Shown in pieces: positions 27,885 to 41,416 of a stretch of DNA of 64,000 nt. A program made the position numbers and the translations under genes. The stretch is from the NCBI RefSeq assembly GCF_001553955.1, contig NZ_CP014234.1:1550001-1614000 (forward strand), read 5' to 3'. The notes under the pieces are model-generated. The model searched no databases and was not told the DNA's origin. It saw nothing but the letters and a program-made list of their open reading frames with translations. This DNA is from Moraxella osloensis. Its GTDB lineage: Bacteria; Pseudomonadota; Gammaproteobacteria; Pseudomonadales; Moraxellaceae. How positions within the stretch are numbered: the first letter of the stretch is position 1; the number at the start of each line of letters is the position of its first letter.

Positions 27885-28592
27885 TTAGTTTTCTTTGACA
27901 AACAGATAACCTTTACTGCGAACCGTTTTGATACGTTTTGGGTTTTCTGGATCATCACCAATTTTTGGACGGATACGAGAAATACGTACATCAATCGAGC
28001 GGTCTTGACCATCATACTCGATACCACGCAGACGTTCAAAAATATCTTCACGCGATAAGATACGACCTGCATTTGATGCCAACAGCCACAATAAATCATA
28101 TTCTGCACTGGTAAAGTCAACAAGCTCATCATTCAAAGTAACCGAACGACCGCCGTTATCAATAACCAAATCGCCAAATTCAAGACGCTGTGGCACTTCA
28201 TCAGTTGGCGCGGTATCAGAGCGGCGCAATAGCGCACGGATACGCGCTAATAACACACGCGGTTGAACCGGTTTTGCCACATAGTCATCCGCACCCATTT
28301 CTAGACCTAATACTTGGTCCATATCTTCAGTACGCGCGGTTAGCATTAAGATAGGGTTATGAAAATGGGGTCGCACTTCACGGCAGACCGTCAAACCATC
28401 ACTACCTGGCAGCATCACATCAAGCACCACCATATCAGGCTGCTCAGCCACAATACGACGAATCGCACGGTTGCCGTCAGTTTCAATTGCCACATCTAGA
28501 CCATTTTTACGCAAATAATCTTGGGTCAAAGTGGCAAGACGCTCATCATCCTCTACAATCAATACGCGGGGTATCAACTCTTCTTCTGACAT
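27885..28592 (-). CDS. bfmR: BfmR/RstA-like response regulator
   Basis: A 235-residue OmpR-family regulator. The ATG at 28592 has GGAGG 7 bases upstream; a TTG 12 bases earlier sits inside that site and is rejected. The receiver domain has the acidic pair in VEDDER, phospho-acceptor Asp58 in VVLDVMLPG, and the KPVQP lysine. The winged-helix DNA-binding domain ends VRSKGYLF. From memory, the sequence closely follows Acinetobacter BfmR, which controls envelope, capsule and biofilm genes. The 370 bp upstream are non-coding and likely contain the promoter. Confidence 0.92.
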   Translation of the reverse strand: MSEEELIPRVLIVEDDERLATLTQDYLRKNGLDVAIETDGNRAIRRIVAEQPDMVVLDVMLPGSDGLTVCREVRPHFHNPILMLTARTEDMDQVLGLEMGADDYVAKPVQPRVLLARIRALLRRSDTAPTDEVPQRLEFGDLVIDNGGRSVTLNDELVDFTSAEYDLLWLLASNAGRILSREDIFERLRGIEYDGQDRSIDVRISRIRPKIGDDPENPKRIKTVRSKGYLFVKEN

Positions 28593-28961
28593 AATTTCCT
28601 CCAAAAAAATTTATACATACTCTTAATACTTATATCAGAATATATCTTTATTTATCCACCAGCAATAAGTAATAAAAGTTTACGCATTACCTGTACTACT
28701 ACAATATAATTGAATTAATTTAGCGAAAAAATAGCCAATTTAATATTGTTAAAACGTAACTAAACATAAAAAAGTATAAATACCACATATAACAAGATGC
28801 AAAACCATACGATATAAGGTTGTCTGTTTGGTAACTGATAAATATTTTTTTGCCAGTTGTGAGTTAAAAGGTACCAGTTGTGAGTTAAAAAGTAATTATC
28901 AAATTCTCAAGTAACCATTTTCTCAATTAACCATTTTTAAATACGAATTTTTAAGGACCCA
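28593..28961. other. Intergenic region between atpC terminator and bfmR
   Basis: Very AT-rich. It carries two short tandem repeat pairs: CCAGTTGTGAGTTAAAA at 28853 and 28874, and TCTCAA-TAACCATTTT at about 28905 and 28922. No ORF is supported. Confidence 0.55.
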
Positions 28962-28993
28962 TAAAAAAACAGTGGTCATAGCCACTGTCTTTA
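28962..28993 (-). terminator. Terminator of the ATP synthase operon
   Basis: ACAGTGGC and GACCACTGT arms with a short loop, followed by seven T on the minus strand, just beyond the atpC stop. Confidence 0.85.
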
Positions 28994-29011
28994 AACACGT
29001 CCACATCAAAA

Positions 29012-29428
29012 TTAGGCACGGTTTTTGAATTTCTGTAAGGTTTGCAATTGTGCCAAAGATTCTGCCAATGCTGCCAAAGCCGCAGAGGTGTCGATATCGG
29101 CATTTTGATTTTGCAAGGTTTGTTCTGCATGACGACGTGCTTCCAAAATTTTGGCTTCATCTAAGTCATTCGCACGTACTGCCGTATCTGCCAATACCGT
29201 CACTAAATGCGGTTGTACTTCTAAAACGCCACCTGATACATACACCATTTCATCATTGCCATTGCTAGTTTTGATCTGCATGGTACCTGGTTTTAATAGC
29301 GTAATAAAAGGAATATGTCCTGGCAAAATACCGACTTCACCTTCTACACCAGTAGCAATTAACATACTAATCTCACCAGAGTAGATAGTTTCTTTCGCAC
29401 TGACGACATTACATTGTAAAGTTGCCAC
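29012..29428 (-). CDS. atpC: ATP synthase epsilon subunit
   Basis: A 138-residue central-stalk subunit of F1 that couples rotation and inhibits ATP hydrolysis. It has the N-terminal beta-sandwich (TLQCNVVSAKETIYSGE, GILPGHIPFIT) and the C-terminal helical hairpin. It starts at GTG (29428) behind TAGGAGAG. It is the last gene of the atp operon. Confidence 0.97.
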   Translation of the reverse strand: MATLQCNVVSAKETIYSGEISMLIATGVEGEVGILPGHIPFITLLKPGTMQIKTSNGNDEMVYVSGGVLEVQPHLVTVLADTAVRANDLDEAKILEARRHAEQTLQNQNADIDTSAALAALAESLAQLQTLQKFKNRA

Positions 29429-29509
29429 AGTTCTCTCCTATGGTATTGCAAAATTAGGTTGATAAAACCCTGTTAATACAGTTTAAATTAACAGGGTTTG
29501 ATTGAGAAA

Positions 29510-30931
<1,422 letters not shown>

Positions 30932-30935
30932 TCAA

Positions 30936-31814
30936 TTATGAAACAGCAGCAGCACCGCCAACGATTTCCGAAATTTCTCGGGTAATCGCCGCTTGACGCA
31001 GCTTGTTGTAAACCAATTGTAATTCGTTAATTAAGTTACCTGCGTTATCCGTTGCTGCTTTCATAGCAACCATACGTGCAGACTGTTCAGAAGCAATATT
31101 TTCTACCACACCTTGATAGACGATTGATTCAACATAACGTCCCATCAAACCATCAAGCAGCTCTTTGGTAGTTGGCTCATAGATGTAGTCCCAGCTGTAT
31201 TCACGATTTTCCATGGTTTCATCAACCAAAGACTCAGCCGCAATCGGTAATAAGCGTTGCACACTAGGATTTTGGGTCATGGCATTAACAAATTCATTAT
31301 ATACCAGGTAAATTTCATCAATTTCGCCACGATTATACGCATCAAGCATCACTTGAACTGGCACACTAAGTTGCTCAAAGCTTGGGTTGTCACCATAGTG
31401 AGTTTCCGCAGCGATCACCGTACCACCGAATGTTTTAAAGAAGCTCACGCCTTTTTGACCAATCACCGCAAAACGCGTTTCAACCGATTGGCTTTTTTGT
31501 TGTTTAACGTGCTGCATCAATTTTTTGAATAAGTTGATATTCAAACCACCTGCAAGACCACGGTCAGAACTGACTACAATATAGCCAACACGATTAACCG
31601 CACGAGATACTAGGTAAGGATGTTTGTAGTCTGGTGAAGCTTTAACTAGATGAGAAACCACTCGACGCATGCTATCGGCATAAGGACGACCTAGTTGCAT
31701 ACGTTCTTGGGCACGTCGCATCTTACTCGCTGCAACCATTTGCATGGCGCGAGTAATTTTCTGGGTACTTTTAATACTAGCAACTTTTGCTCGAATTTCT
31801 TTTAAACTTGCCAT
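30936..31814 (-). CDS. atpG: ATP synthase gamma subunit
   Basis: Central rotor shaft of F1, 292 residues. The N-terminal helix ([30 protein letters not shown]) and the C-terminal helix ([31 protein letters not shown]) form the coiled coil; [13 protein letters not shown] is the conserved Rossmann-like segment. Only a weak ribosome site is visible. Confidence 0.97.
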   Translation of the reverse strand: MASLKEIRAKVASIKSTQKITRAMQMVAASKMRRAQERMQLGRPYADSMRRVVSHLVKASPDYKHPYLVSRAVNRVGYIVVSSDRGLAGGLNINLFKKLMQHVKQQKSQSVETRFAVIGQKGVSFFKTFGGTVIAAETHYGDNPSFEQLSVPVQVMLDAYNRGEIDEIYLVYNEFVNAMTQNPSVQRLLPIAAESLVDETMENREYSWDYIYEPTTKELLDGLMGRYVESIVYQGVVENIASEQSARMVAMKAATDNAGNLINELQLVYNKLRQAAITREISEIVGGAAAVS

Positions 31815-31955
31815 AAATAATCCATACAGCCATGTTTAGTTTCAGTCCACGCCCATTGATATAACATGGACGAAATTTGGAAAAATGAACAAAGTAATCA
31901 TAACCCCTTTGTTCATTTGTTCTATGACAATGCAGTTCTAAAATTTCACTAAATC

Positions 31956-33500
31956 TTAGAATGAATGATTTTGCTTATAGTTTTCAATCGCTGATTTGAA
32001 CTGGTTTGCGATATCATCATTATAGTCGGCAGTGTTATCAATGTCTGCCATAAAATCACCATGTTGGTCACGTAGGTAACGTAACAAACCTGCTTCAAAT
32101 GCACCCACTTTGTTGACGGGAACATCAGCTAGATAGCCTTCGTTAGAGGCATAAATTACCGCAGCTTGTTCAGCGATGCTCATTGGTGCGTATTGATTTT
32201 GCTTCATCAATTCAGTCACACGTTGACCATGGTCAAGCTGTTTACGGGTCGCGTCATCTAAGTCAGAAGCAAACTGTGCAAACGCTGCCAATTCACGATA
32301 CTGTGCCAATGCGGTACGGATACCACCTGACAATTTTTTGATGATTTTAGTTTGCGCGGCACCACCCACACGAGAAACTGAAATACCCGCATTCACCGCT
32401 GGACGGATACCTGAGTTGAATAAACTTGACTCTAGGAAGATCTGACCATCAGTGATTGAAATCACGTTGGTTGGTACGAATGCTGATACGTCACCCGCTT
32501 GGGTTTCGATAATTGGCAAGGCAGTTAACGAACCTGTTTTACCTGTTACAGCACCGTTGGTGAATTTTTCTACATACTCAGCATTCACGCGTGAAGCGCG
32601 CTCTAATAGGCGTGAGTGAAGATAGAATACGTCACCTGGGTAAGCTTCACGTCCTGGTGGACGACGTAATAGCAATGAAATTTGACGATAGGCTACGGCT
32701 TGTTTTGATAAGTCATCATAAATGATAAGCGCATCTTCACCGCGGTCACGGAAGTATTCACCCATAGTACAACCAGAGTATGGCGCGATGTACTGTAGCG
32801 CTGCTGGTTCAGAAGCCGATGCAACCACAACCGTTGTATAAGCTAGTGCGCCTGTTTCTTCTAGTTTACGTACCACGTTTGCGATGGTTGAGCGTTTTTG
32901 ACCAACGGCTACATATACACATTTAATGCCCGAGTGTTTTTGCGCAATGATCGCATCGATTGCCATGGCTGTTTTACCAGTTTGGCGGTCACCAATGATA
33001 AGCTCACGTTGACCACGTCCGATTGGAATCATGGTATCAACAGCTTTATAACCTGTCATTACTGGCTCATCAACTGATTGACGGTCGATAACGCCTGGGG
33101 CGATTTTTTCAACTTTATCCGTTAACTTGGCGTTAATTGGGCCTTTACCATCGATAGGATTACCCAGTGCATCTACCACACGACCTAAAAGCTCGGGTCC
33201 AACTGGTACTTCTAAAATACGACCAGTACAGTAAGCTTTTTGTCCTTCTTGGAGATTCAAGTATTCACCTAGAACAACCGCGCCGACTGAGTCTTGTTCA
33301 AGGTTTAGCGCCATACCATATACGCCACCTTCAAACTCAATCATTTCGCCGTACATGGCATCTTCAAGACCATGAATCTGTACGATACCGTCAGATACCA
33401 TGACAATAGTGCCTTCGTTCTTTGCTGTGGCACCCGCAGTCAGGTCTTGAATTCGCTGCTTAATCAGATTACTGATTTCCGCTGGATTCAATTGTTGCAT
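31956..33500 (-). CDS. atpA: ATP synthase alpha subunit
   Basis: Non-catalytic nucleotide-binding F1 subunit, 514 residues. The Walker A motif is GDRQTGKTA, and the C-terminal arginine region is [17 protein letters not shown] precedes the ATG. A 141-bp gap to atpG is longer than the other gaps in the F1 part. Confidence 0.98.
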   Translation of the reverse strand: MQQLNPAEISNLIKQRIQDLTAGATAKNEGTIVMVSDGIVQIHGLEDAMYGEMIEFEGGVYGMALNLEQDSVGAVVLGEYLNLQEGQKAYCTGRILEVPVGPELLGRVVDALGNPIDGKGPINAKLTDKVEKIAPGVIDRQSVDEPVMTGYKAVDTMIPIGRGQRELIIGDRQTGKTAMAIDAIIAQKHSGIKCVYVAVGQKRSTIANVVRKLEETGALAYTTVVVASASEPAALQYIAPYSGCTMGEYFRDRGEDALIIYDDLSKQAVAYRQISLLLRRPPGREAYPGDVFYLHSRLLERASRVNAEYVEKFTNGAVTGKTGSLTALPIIETQAGDVSAFVPTNVISITDGQIFLESSLFNSGIRPAVNAGISVSRVGGAAQTKIIKKLSGGIRTALAQYRELAAFAQFASDLDDATRKQLDHGQRVTELMKQNQYAPMSIAEQAAVIYASNEGYLADVPVNKVGAFEAGLLRYLRDQHGDFMADIDNTADYNDDIANQFKSAIENYKQNHSF

Positions 33501-33547
33501 TGCACTGTTCCTTAAATTTTACTGACTAGAATCAATTTTGTTGAAAT

Positions 33548-34150
33548 TTATGCCGTCAGCTGTGTTTTTAACTGTTTTAATTTGCCACGTACAGAGTCAT
33601 CGATTACTTTGTCACCGACCTTAATCGTCACACCTGCAATCAGGGCAGGGTCTACACTGACATGTAGTACGACCTTCGCGCCTAGGGAGGTAGCAAGTCG
33701 GTGTTCAATGAGTTGCTCTTGCACTTGCGTTAATGGATATGCCGATGTGACATACGCATGAACTTCTTTTGCATCAGCGGCTTTTAATAAACCAAAACGC
33801 TCATTGATACTGGGTAATAATGCCAAACGATCTTGCTCTGCAAGTTGCGTCAAAAAATTAACAAAAGCATTGGAATCTGCTTGTGCCCCACCCTCAATAG
33901 CGGTGCTTAGAGTTTTAAACACGGTATTGCTATCTTCAGGTGAAATTTGGTTATAAAGGTCTTTTAAAGTAGCGACTTTAGCTTGTGCAGCAACTGCTGG
34001 ATTATTGATATAATCGGCAAATGCTTTATCACTAACGATGGCACTCATCACGTTTAAGTAATCTTGCCACTCATTGATAGCGTGATGCTCTTTAGCATAA
34101 TCAAATGCTGCTTTTGCATAGGGTCTTGCTAAGGTTGATAAATCAGCCAT
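33548..34150 (-). CDS. atpH: ATP synthase delta subunit
   Basis: Peripheral-stalk subunit joining F1 to b, 200 residues (longer than the E. coli protein, with about 20 extra internal residues). The N-terminal LARPYAKAAFDYA and C-terminal VSVDPALIAGVTIKVGDKVIDDSVRGKL blocks are diagnostic. Two ATG codons are adjacent; the second (34150) has better spacing from GAGG. Confidence 0.95.
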   Translation of the reverse strand: MADLSTLARPYAKAAFDYAKEHHAINEWQDYLNVMSAIVSDKAFADYINNPAVAAQAKVATLKDLYNQISPEDSNTVFKTLSTAIEGGAQADSNAFVNFLTQLAEQDRLALLPSINERFGLLKAADAKEVHAYVTSAYPLTQVQEQLIEHRLATSLGAKVVLHVSVDPALIAGVTIKVGDKVIDDSVRGKLKQLKTQLTA

Positions 34151-34175
34151 CATATCCTCACTGTACGGTTGCTAC

Positions 34176-34646
34176 TTATAACTTGGCTGCCAATTGGTTT
34201 AACATATTGGCATGAGTTTCTGGATTGACCTTTTCTTGTAAGATTTTTTCGGCACCGAGTACGGCAAGTTCTGCAACCTGCGCGCGTAAACTTTCACGGG
34301 CTTTATTAATTTCTTGATCAATTGCTTCACGCGCTTGTTGACGAATACGTTCGCCTTCCACTTGTGCTTGCACTCTGGCCTCTTCAATCATTTGATTGGC
34401 GCTTTTGTTCGCTTGCTCAATGAGTGAAGCGGCTTTTGCTTTTGCTGCGATAAGCTCTTGCTCTGCAACTTGTGATGCAGTTGCTAAGTCTGCTTTGGCT
34501 TTTTCGGCAGCATTTAGGCCATCTGCGATTTTACGTTGGCGATCCGAAATAGCAGCAACCAAAGGCGGCCACACAAACTTCATGCAAAACATCACGAAGA
34601 TGGCGAATGCAATCGATTGTCCAATTAGGGTTGCATTGATATTCAC
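34176..34646 (-). CDS. atpF: ATP synthase subunit b
   Basis: Peripheral-stalk b subunit, 156 residues: one N-terminal membrane helix (about 5-27, ending KFVWPPLV) and a long charged coiled coil. It starts at GTG (34646) behind GAGGGA. Confidence 0.96.
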   Translation of the reverse strand: MNINATLIGQSIAFAIFVMFCMKFVWPPLVAAISDRQRKIADGLNAAEKAKADLATASQVAEQELIAAKAKAASLIEQANKSANQMIEEARVQAQVEGERIRQQAREAIDQEINKARESLRAQVAELAVLGAEKILQEKVNPETHANMLNQLAAKL

Positions 34647-34725
34647 TTAGAATCCCTCGTTAATTAAGTTTCTTCAATCCTTGTCCACATAAAATGATGT
34701 GGACATTGTACTGATAGTGTACCTA

Positions 34726-36340
<1,615 letters not shown>

Positions 36341-36742
36341 TTACCAAGGATTTCGGTAAGTGATAATGAGGTAACTCATTTGCAAAATTAAGTAGCCCGC
36401 GAATACCGCAATGGCGTTTAGCGGTTTTAATAGCAGAAAAATCAGTGCAAACCCAACAATGGTCAACAGCCACTTTACCATATGCGCTTGGTAAAAACGA
36501 TGAACAATTTGACGACGCTGCTGATAGCCCGATTTGCTCAGGGAAATTTTAGCAAAGATGATTTGACTCACCCACCCTAGCACACTACCTGCTAGCAGAT
36601 TTTTACTCACCATATACTGGCTATTGCCTTGCCAAACATCCCATGCAATCCCGATGGCGACCAGCCCAAGTATCAGCCACGACTGCTTGTTGATGGATTG
36701 TTGGATAGACTGTGGGTCAAATGGCTTGGCAGGTTTTGACAT
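36341..36742 (-). CDS. atpI: ATP synthase protein I
   Basis: A 133-residue membrane protein that assists assembly of the c ring. It has four hydrophobic helices and the AtpI-like arrangement QSWLILGLVAIGIAWDVW...SVLGWVSQIIF...VKWLLTIVGFALIF. It is first in the atp gene order but separated from atpB by a long gap. Confidence 0.85.
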   Translation of the reverse strand: MSKPAKPFDPQSIQQSINKQSWLILGLVAIGIAWDVWQGNSQYMVSKNLLAGSVLGWVSQIIFAKISLSKSGYQQRRQIVHRFYQAHMVKWLLTIVGFALIFLLLKPLNAIAVFAGYLILQMSYLIITYRNPW

Positions 36743-36971
36743 AGCAAAATAAGGGCTGGCTGATTGTGGGCAGGAATGATGAAAGTAGTATAGCAGAATC
36801 TTGATTAAAAATTTGGCTAAAGGTTGTTTTATCTATGCTGATGTTAATCGCCAGTCATTATAAATAATATGCTATTAGACTTGCTATATTGTTGGATATT
36901 TTTAAAGCCGAACCACTAATTTCTCAGACAAATTATGCGGTTTTCATGCTAAAGTAAGTTGATAGTTATTG

Positions 36972-37547
36972 ATGATTTTATGTGATATGACCCAACGTTT
37001 TATTCAATCAACTGAAAATTCTATTCAATCAGCCAATAGTCAATCAACCAATAGTTACGACGCAAATTGTCGCCACCTATCTATGTCCATGTGTATGCCA
37101 CAAATGACGGTCGAGCAGATTGAATCACAGATTGCTCAGATAAAACAAGATTGCCAAGCGCAAGGTTTACGTTTTACTGCGCTGCGAGAGCAAGTGTATC
37201 GTTTGATTTTACTTGCCGCCCATCCCATTGGGGCGTATGAATTATTGGATTTGCTGCAATCAGCGAGCGAAAAAGTCGTCGCACCGCCAACTGTATATCG
37301 TAGTTTGGAGTTTTTGCTCAGGCATGGCTTGGTTCACCAATTAAATTCTAGCAAGGCATTTTTTGCTTGCTCTCAGCCCACCGATCGCCATGTTGCCGCT
37401 TTTTTGGTCTGTCGATGCTGTGGCGAGGTACAAGAGTTTAGCCACCCATCTATCCAGACCATGCTAACTGAGGTTGAGCAGTCAACCAATTTTGCCACTC
37501 AGTCAAGCATTATTGAGCTTTCAGGTGTTTGTCAGCGCTGCCAATAG
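36972..37547 (+). CDS. zur: Fur-family regulator, Zur-like
   Basis: A DNA-binding metalloregulator, most like Zur, which represses zinc-uptake genes. The winged helix spans about residues 60-125 (GLRFTALREQVYRLIL, PTVYRSLEFLLRHGLVHQL). Metal-binding residues follow: DRHVAAFLVCRCCGEVQEF and the C-terminal CQRCQ pair for structural zinc. The first 45 or so residues are Ser/Asn/Gln-rich and not typical, and no ribosome site is visible before 36972 (ATG) or 36969 (TTG). Internal ATGs near residues 38-45 could be the true start. Confidence 0.82.
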   Translation: MILCDMTQRFIQSTENSIQSANSQSTNSYDANCRHLSMSMCMPQMTVEQIESQIAQIKQDCQAQGLRFTALREQVYRLILLAAHPIGAYELLDLLQSASEKVVAPPTVYRSLEFLLRHGLVHQLNSSKAFFACSQPTDRHVAAFLVCRCCGEVQEFSHPSIQTMLTEVEQSTNFATQSSIIELSGVCQRCQ

Positions 37548-37728
37548 TCACCTTTTTTTATCGAATGCTTAGAATCAGACTCTGCCAACAATTATTTTGC
37601 TATTGTGTTTGTCAATTATGCGCATTTGTGATATAAAACATGGCTTATTTGATTGACTTAAGTCAATTAACCGTTGTTTGATAAAGTTGTACTGATACGA
37701 TTACCGTCATTATTCTAAGGATAACTGA

Positions 37729-38556
37729 GTGACGTTACTGCCAAGTTCGATATCACAACACCATGCTGATTATTTTTCAATCATTGAATTAAGTGATCTG
37801 CATCTCTTTGATGACCCTAATAAGTTAATGAATGGTGTTAATACCGCAGACACATTTGCGTCGGTATTATCCTTGGTCCGACAACAGCGCGATAATGTTG
37901 ATTTGTTGGTACTGACGGGGGATTTATGCCATGAACCTACCCCACAGAATTATGACCGTTTATTTGCAACCTTAAACGACGTCGACATTCCTTTTATAGC
38001 CATCCCAGGCAATCATGATGTGACCCTAGAGCTGGATAGTCATTTACCCTTTACCCAGCGCCGTCATTTGCCTGTCAAAGCAGATACTCGCCTGCAAAAC
38101 TGCTATAGTATTGACACCGATTATTGGGACTTACTGTTATTAGACTCCTCTTGTGAGGGGCACAGTCATGGCAAGATTGACGAGCAGTCATTGCGGTGGC
38201 TGGCGCAACAGTTGGCAAACGCCAATCGCCCTTGTGTAATTTTTTGTCATCATCCGATGGTGTTAATCGATTCAGCATGGCTTGATGAGTACACCCTAAT
38301 CAATGCGGACCGTTTTTGGGAGGTCGTAATGCCGTATCTAGACCGCATTAAAGCGATATTTGTCGGTCATATTCACCAAGAAATGCATAAGATTAATTAT
38401 GGGATATCGGTATTTGGCTGCCCATCGACTAGCATACAGTTTAAACCCTTGTGTAAAGATTATACCATTGACGAAATTGCGCCTGGTTTACGTTGGATAA
38501 ATTTATATAACAATGGGTTACTTGCAACTGGTATCAAAAGAACAGATACTATCTGA
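37729..38556 (+). CDS. cpdA: 3',5'-cyclic-AMP phosphodiesterase CpdA
   Basis: A 275-residue calcineurin-type metallophosphoesterase predicted to hydrolyse cAMP. All metal-binding blocks are present: LSDLHLF, TGDLCHE, PGNHD, CHHPM and GHIHQE. It starts at GTG 37729, with AAGGATAA 6-8 bases upstream. The length matches CpdA. Confidence 0.88.
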   Translation: MTLLPSSISQHHADYFSIIELSDLHLFDDPNKLMNGVNTADTFASVLSLVRQQRDNVDLLVLTGDLCHEPTPQNYDRLFATLNDVDIPFIAIPGNHDVTLELDSHLPFTQRRHLPVKADTRLQNCYSIDTDYWDLLLLDSSCEGHSHGKIDEQSLRWLAQQLANANRPCVIFCHHPMVLIDSAWLDEYTLINADRFWEVVMPYLDRIKAIFVGHIHQEMHKINYGISVFGCPSTSIQFKPLCKDYTIDEIAPGLRWINLYNNGLLATGIKRTDTI

Positions 38557-38781
38557 CTAATTTTTCATGTTTGTTGAACTTATGTTCATAAATTTAATGT
38601 CGTGAAAGTTTGGTTAGCTTGTTTATTAAGGTTTTAGCGTTTATTTTAGTTTGATTTCATATACTGGCGAATTGCAGTGTTTAAAGCGTGAATAACGCGA
38701 TGTCATTGCCTTAAGTGCTGAACTCGTAATGAAATTGTAAACTTAAAATTGTATCACTATCGGTTTTTAAAGGAATTAGCT

Positions 38782-39219
38782 ATGGCATCTGCCCAAAATG
38801 AACGTGAATTAAGCTTTACCCCATATCAGCCAGCGGCTGAAGAAGAATATATGAATGACGCACAGCTTGCGCATTTTAGAAAAATTTTATTAGATTGGAA
38901 AGAGCAGTTAATTAGCGAAGCTGAATCAACCAAATCTTATATTCAAGATGAATCAACGGCGATGCCTGATATTAATGACCGCGCCACCCAAGAAGAAGAG
39001 TTTGCGTTGGCACTGCGCACGCGTGACCGTGAGCGTAAACTGATTCGCAAGATTGATAAATCGATTGCTGAGATTGACAGTGGTGATTACGGTTTTTGTG
39101 AGACTTGTGGTGTAGAAATTGGTTTGCGTCGTTTAGAAGCCCGTCCAACCGCGACCCAATGTATCGACTGCAAAACCTTATCAGAGATTAAAGAAAAACA
39201 AGCATGGGGTCATGCTTAA
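38782..39219 (+). CDS. dksA: RNA polymerase-binding transcription factor DksA
   Basis: A 145-residue cofactor that works with ppGpp at RNA polymerase. The ATG at 38782 (AAAGGAATT upstream) gives MASAQNERELSF; an in-frame ATG 33 bases earlier lacks a ribosome site. The coiled-coil tip carries PDINDRATQEEE with the conserved acidic pair. The zinc finger is CETC-17-CIDC. It overlaps gluQ by 8 bp, the common dksA-gluQ pair. Confidence 0.96.
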   Translation: MASAQNERELSFTPYQPAAEEEYMNDAQLAHFRKILLDWKEQLISEAESTKSYIQDESTAMPDINDRATQEEEFALALRTRDRERKLIRKIDKSIAEIDSGDYGFCETCGVEIGLRRLEARPTATQCIDCKTLSEIKEKQAWGHA

Positions 39220-40174
39220 TTTATCAACCTCTCCTGTTATTGGACGCTTTGCTCCCTCTCCGACGGGAGCTTTGCATTTGGGGTCACTGGTGACGGCGAT
39301 TGCCAGTTACTGTATCGCCAAGCAAGCAAAAGGCAAGTGGCTAGTACGCATTGAAGATACCGATACTGAGCGCTGTCATCCAAAATTTAGCGATTTGATT
39401 TTAGCAGATTTGGATCGATTGGGTTTGCACTGGGATGGTAACATTCGCTACCAGTCACAACACCTAAACACGTATCACGCGTTATTAGATGAGCAACTAA
39501 AAGCAGTAAGTTATGGCTGTGATTGCAGTCGTAAATTCCTGCAAACTTATCAACTCGCCCACCCCAACACCCAATACCCTTATCCCAGAATCTGTGCCCA
39601 TAAACGGCTATCACGCGATCATGCCATTCGCTTAGTGATGCCAGATAACCCAATGCTTTTTTTTGATCAGCTGCAAGGGGTGATTTTGGGCAATCCGCAA
39701 CGAGAACAGGGTGATATTGTGGTCAGAAGGCGGCGCATTGAACCGTCTTTTTCAAAGGCTCAAACAGCCAGCAAAGGCATGATTAATTATATGCTTGCGG
39801 TAGTAATTGATGACGCGCTTCAAAGCGTCAATCAAATCGTGCGTGGTCTGGATATATTACCATTGACGATACCGCAAATGGTGATTGCGGATTATTTAAA
39901 TTTTTCCCCTCACCAGCATTACTACCACTTACCCATTTTGGTGAATGCACAAGGGCAAAAACTGTCTAAACAAACGCTTGCTGAGCCGATTCAATCCTAC
40001 CCTGCACCACAACTTATCAAAACAGCACTGCAATTATTACAACAGCCGCCGATTGATATGGATAAACCAACCACGATGCTCGAGCAGGCGGTTTGCCAAT
40101 GGAATCATACGCCGCTGCAAGGCAAACAGCGTATAAAAGTCGATAGCTTACAAAATCTTTTGGCAACCCATTAA
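39212..40174 (+). CDS. gluQ: Glutamyl-Q tRNA(Asp) synthetase
   Basis: A 320-residue GluRS paralogue that glutamylates queuosine in the anticodon of tRNA(Asp). It shows the class I motifs GRFAPSPTGALHLGSL and QKLSKQ. The zinc-binding block CDCSRKF... is followed by IC. It lacks the C-terminal anticodon-binding domain of GltX, which defines this family. The start overlaps dksA, and the stop overlaps the convergent ftsW stop by 4 bp. Confidence 0.94.
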   Translation: MLNLSTSPVIGRFAPSPTGALHLGSLVTAIASYCIAKQAKGKWLVRIEDTDTERCHPKFSDLILADLDRLGLHWDGNIRYQSQHLNTYHALLDEQLKAVSYGCDCSRKFLQTYQLAHPNTQYPYPRICAHKRLSRDHAIRLVMPDNPMLFFDQLQGVILGNPQREQGDIVVRRRRIEPSFSKAQTASKGMINYMLAVVIDDALQSVNQIVRGLDILPLTIPQMVIADYLNFSPHQHYYHLPILVNAQGQKLSKQTLAEPIQSYPAPQLIKTALQLLQQPPIDMDKPTTMLEQAVCQWNHTPLQGKQRIKVDSLQNLLATH

Positions 40175-41379
40175 TAATAACGACATTGATTGGCAGGAAT
40201 CGTTGGGCTTTCTTTGATAATTCGCATCAACAATCCGACGATAATCAGATTAACCACCATAGAAGAACCACCATAGCTAAAAAATGGCATGGTCAACCCT
40301 TTGGTAGGTAGCATCCCCATGGTCATGCCGGCATTAACAAAAATTTGCCCAAAAAATAAAATCCCAACCCCAAACGCAAAATAGCTTAAGCGTGTTTGGT
40401 GCCGTGCTAGCGCTTGGTAGCTAATGCGCATAACCGTGGTGACCAAAATAATTTGTAACACCAGTAAAAACGACACACCCACTAAGCCTAACTCTTCACC
40501 GGTAATGGCTAGTAAAAAGTCGGTATGCGCCTCCGGTAAATGGGAGAGTTTTTGGATACTTTCCCCATAGCCGACACCAAACCATTCACCGCGGGCAAAG
40601 GCTACAATACTGCGACCTAGCTGATAGTCACTATTTTTTAAGTCATCAAACGGATCTAAAAATGAGGTTACCCGTTTTAGTCGGTAACTTGCCCCCATAA
40701 TCGCCATGGTGCCTGCCAAAAACATGGCACCCATGATGATAAAAAACTGGCGCATGGGTAAGCCACCGACAAAAATCATCGCCGCAATACAGGTCGCAAT
40801 AATCACCACCGAGCCGAAGTCAGGCTGCAACATGATAAATAATATCAGCCCCATGGCTATCAGTGTTAGCCGCAAAAAGCCTTTCCAATGGTTGCGAATT
40901 TCTTCTGATCGGCGCACCAGATAATCTGAGGTGTACAAAATCATCAACAATTTTGCCAGTTCAGAGGGCTGAAAATTGATACCACCCAGTTCAATCCAGC
41001 GTTTACTGCCGTTAATCACTGACCCACCGATTAGCGTATAAATAATCAGTAAAAGACAAGCCAGCAGCGCATACATAATAAAATCTAAGCGAAACGTCTT
41101 GCGAAGCGGGATAAAATATACCAGTAAACCAAGAACTGCACCGATTGCCATGTACGCCAATTGGTGATAAAAAAAGTAAAAATCACCCAGTTTTTTGGTT
41201 TGTGCAAAAGGTATTGATGCGGACGCCACCATCAACAGACTAAATACCATGATGGTTGCTACCGTGGTCAATAGCACCGAATTGATGGGCGGAATCCACT
41301 GGCGGCTTTTCTTAGCAGAAACGCTGTTAGCTGAGAGGGATGAAGAAAGTGACGAAGAAGTCGAATGGGGCGCGGGCAT
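40171..41379 (-). CDS. ftsW: Peptidoglycan glycosyltransferase FtsW
   Basis: A 402-residue SEDS-family polymerase of the divisome with ten predicted helices. Diagnostic blocks are GSKRWIELGGINFQPSELAKL, LPEAHTDFLLAITGEELG and the C-terminal GLTMPFFSYGGSS. A Ser-rich cytoplasmic N-terminus (about 30 residues) precedes the first helix. AGGTTGTGTT lies before the ATG. It lies 37 bp downstream of murD; the pair favours FtsW over RodA. Confidence 0.93.
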   Translation of the reverse strand: MPAPHSTSSSLSSSLSANSVSAKKSRQWIPPINSVLLTTVATIMVFSLLMVASASIPFAQTKKLGDFYFFYHQLAYMAIGAVLGLLVYFIPLRKTFRLDFIMYALLACLLLIIYTLIGGSVINGSKRWIELGGINFQPSELAKLLMILYTSDYLVRRSEEIRNHWKGFLRLTLIAMGLILFIMLQPDFGSVVIIATCIAAMIFVGGLPMRQFFIIMGAMFLAGTMAIMGASYRLKRVTSFLDPFDDLKNSDYQLGRSIVAFARGEWFGVGYGESIQKLSHLPEAHTDFLLAITGEELGLVGVSFLLVLQIILVTTVMRISYQALARHQTRLSYFAFGVGILFFGQIFVNAGMTMGMLPTKGLTMPFFSYGGSSMVVNLIIVGLLMRIIKESPTIPANQCRYY

Positions 41380-41416
41380 AACACAACCTAAATATTAAAA
41401 ATACACTAGCGAATGA

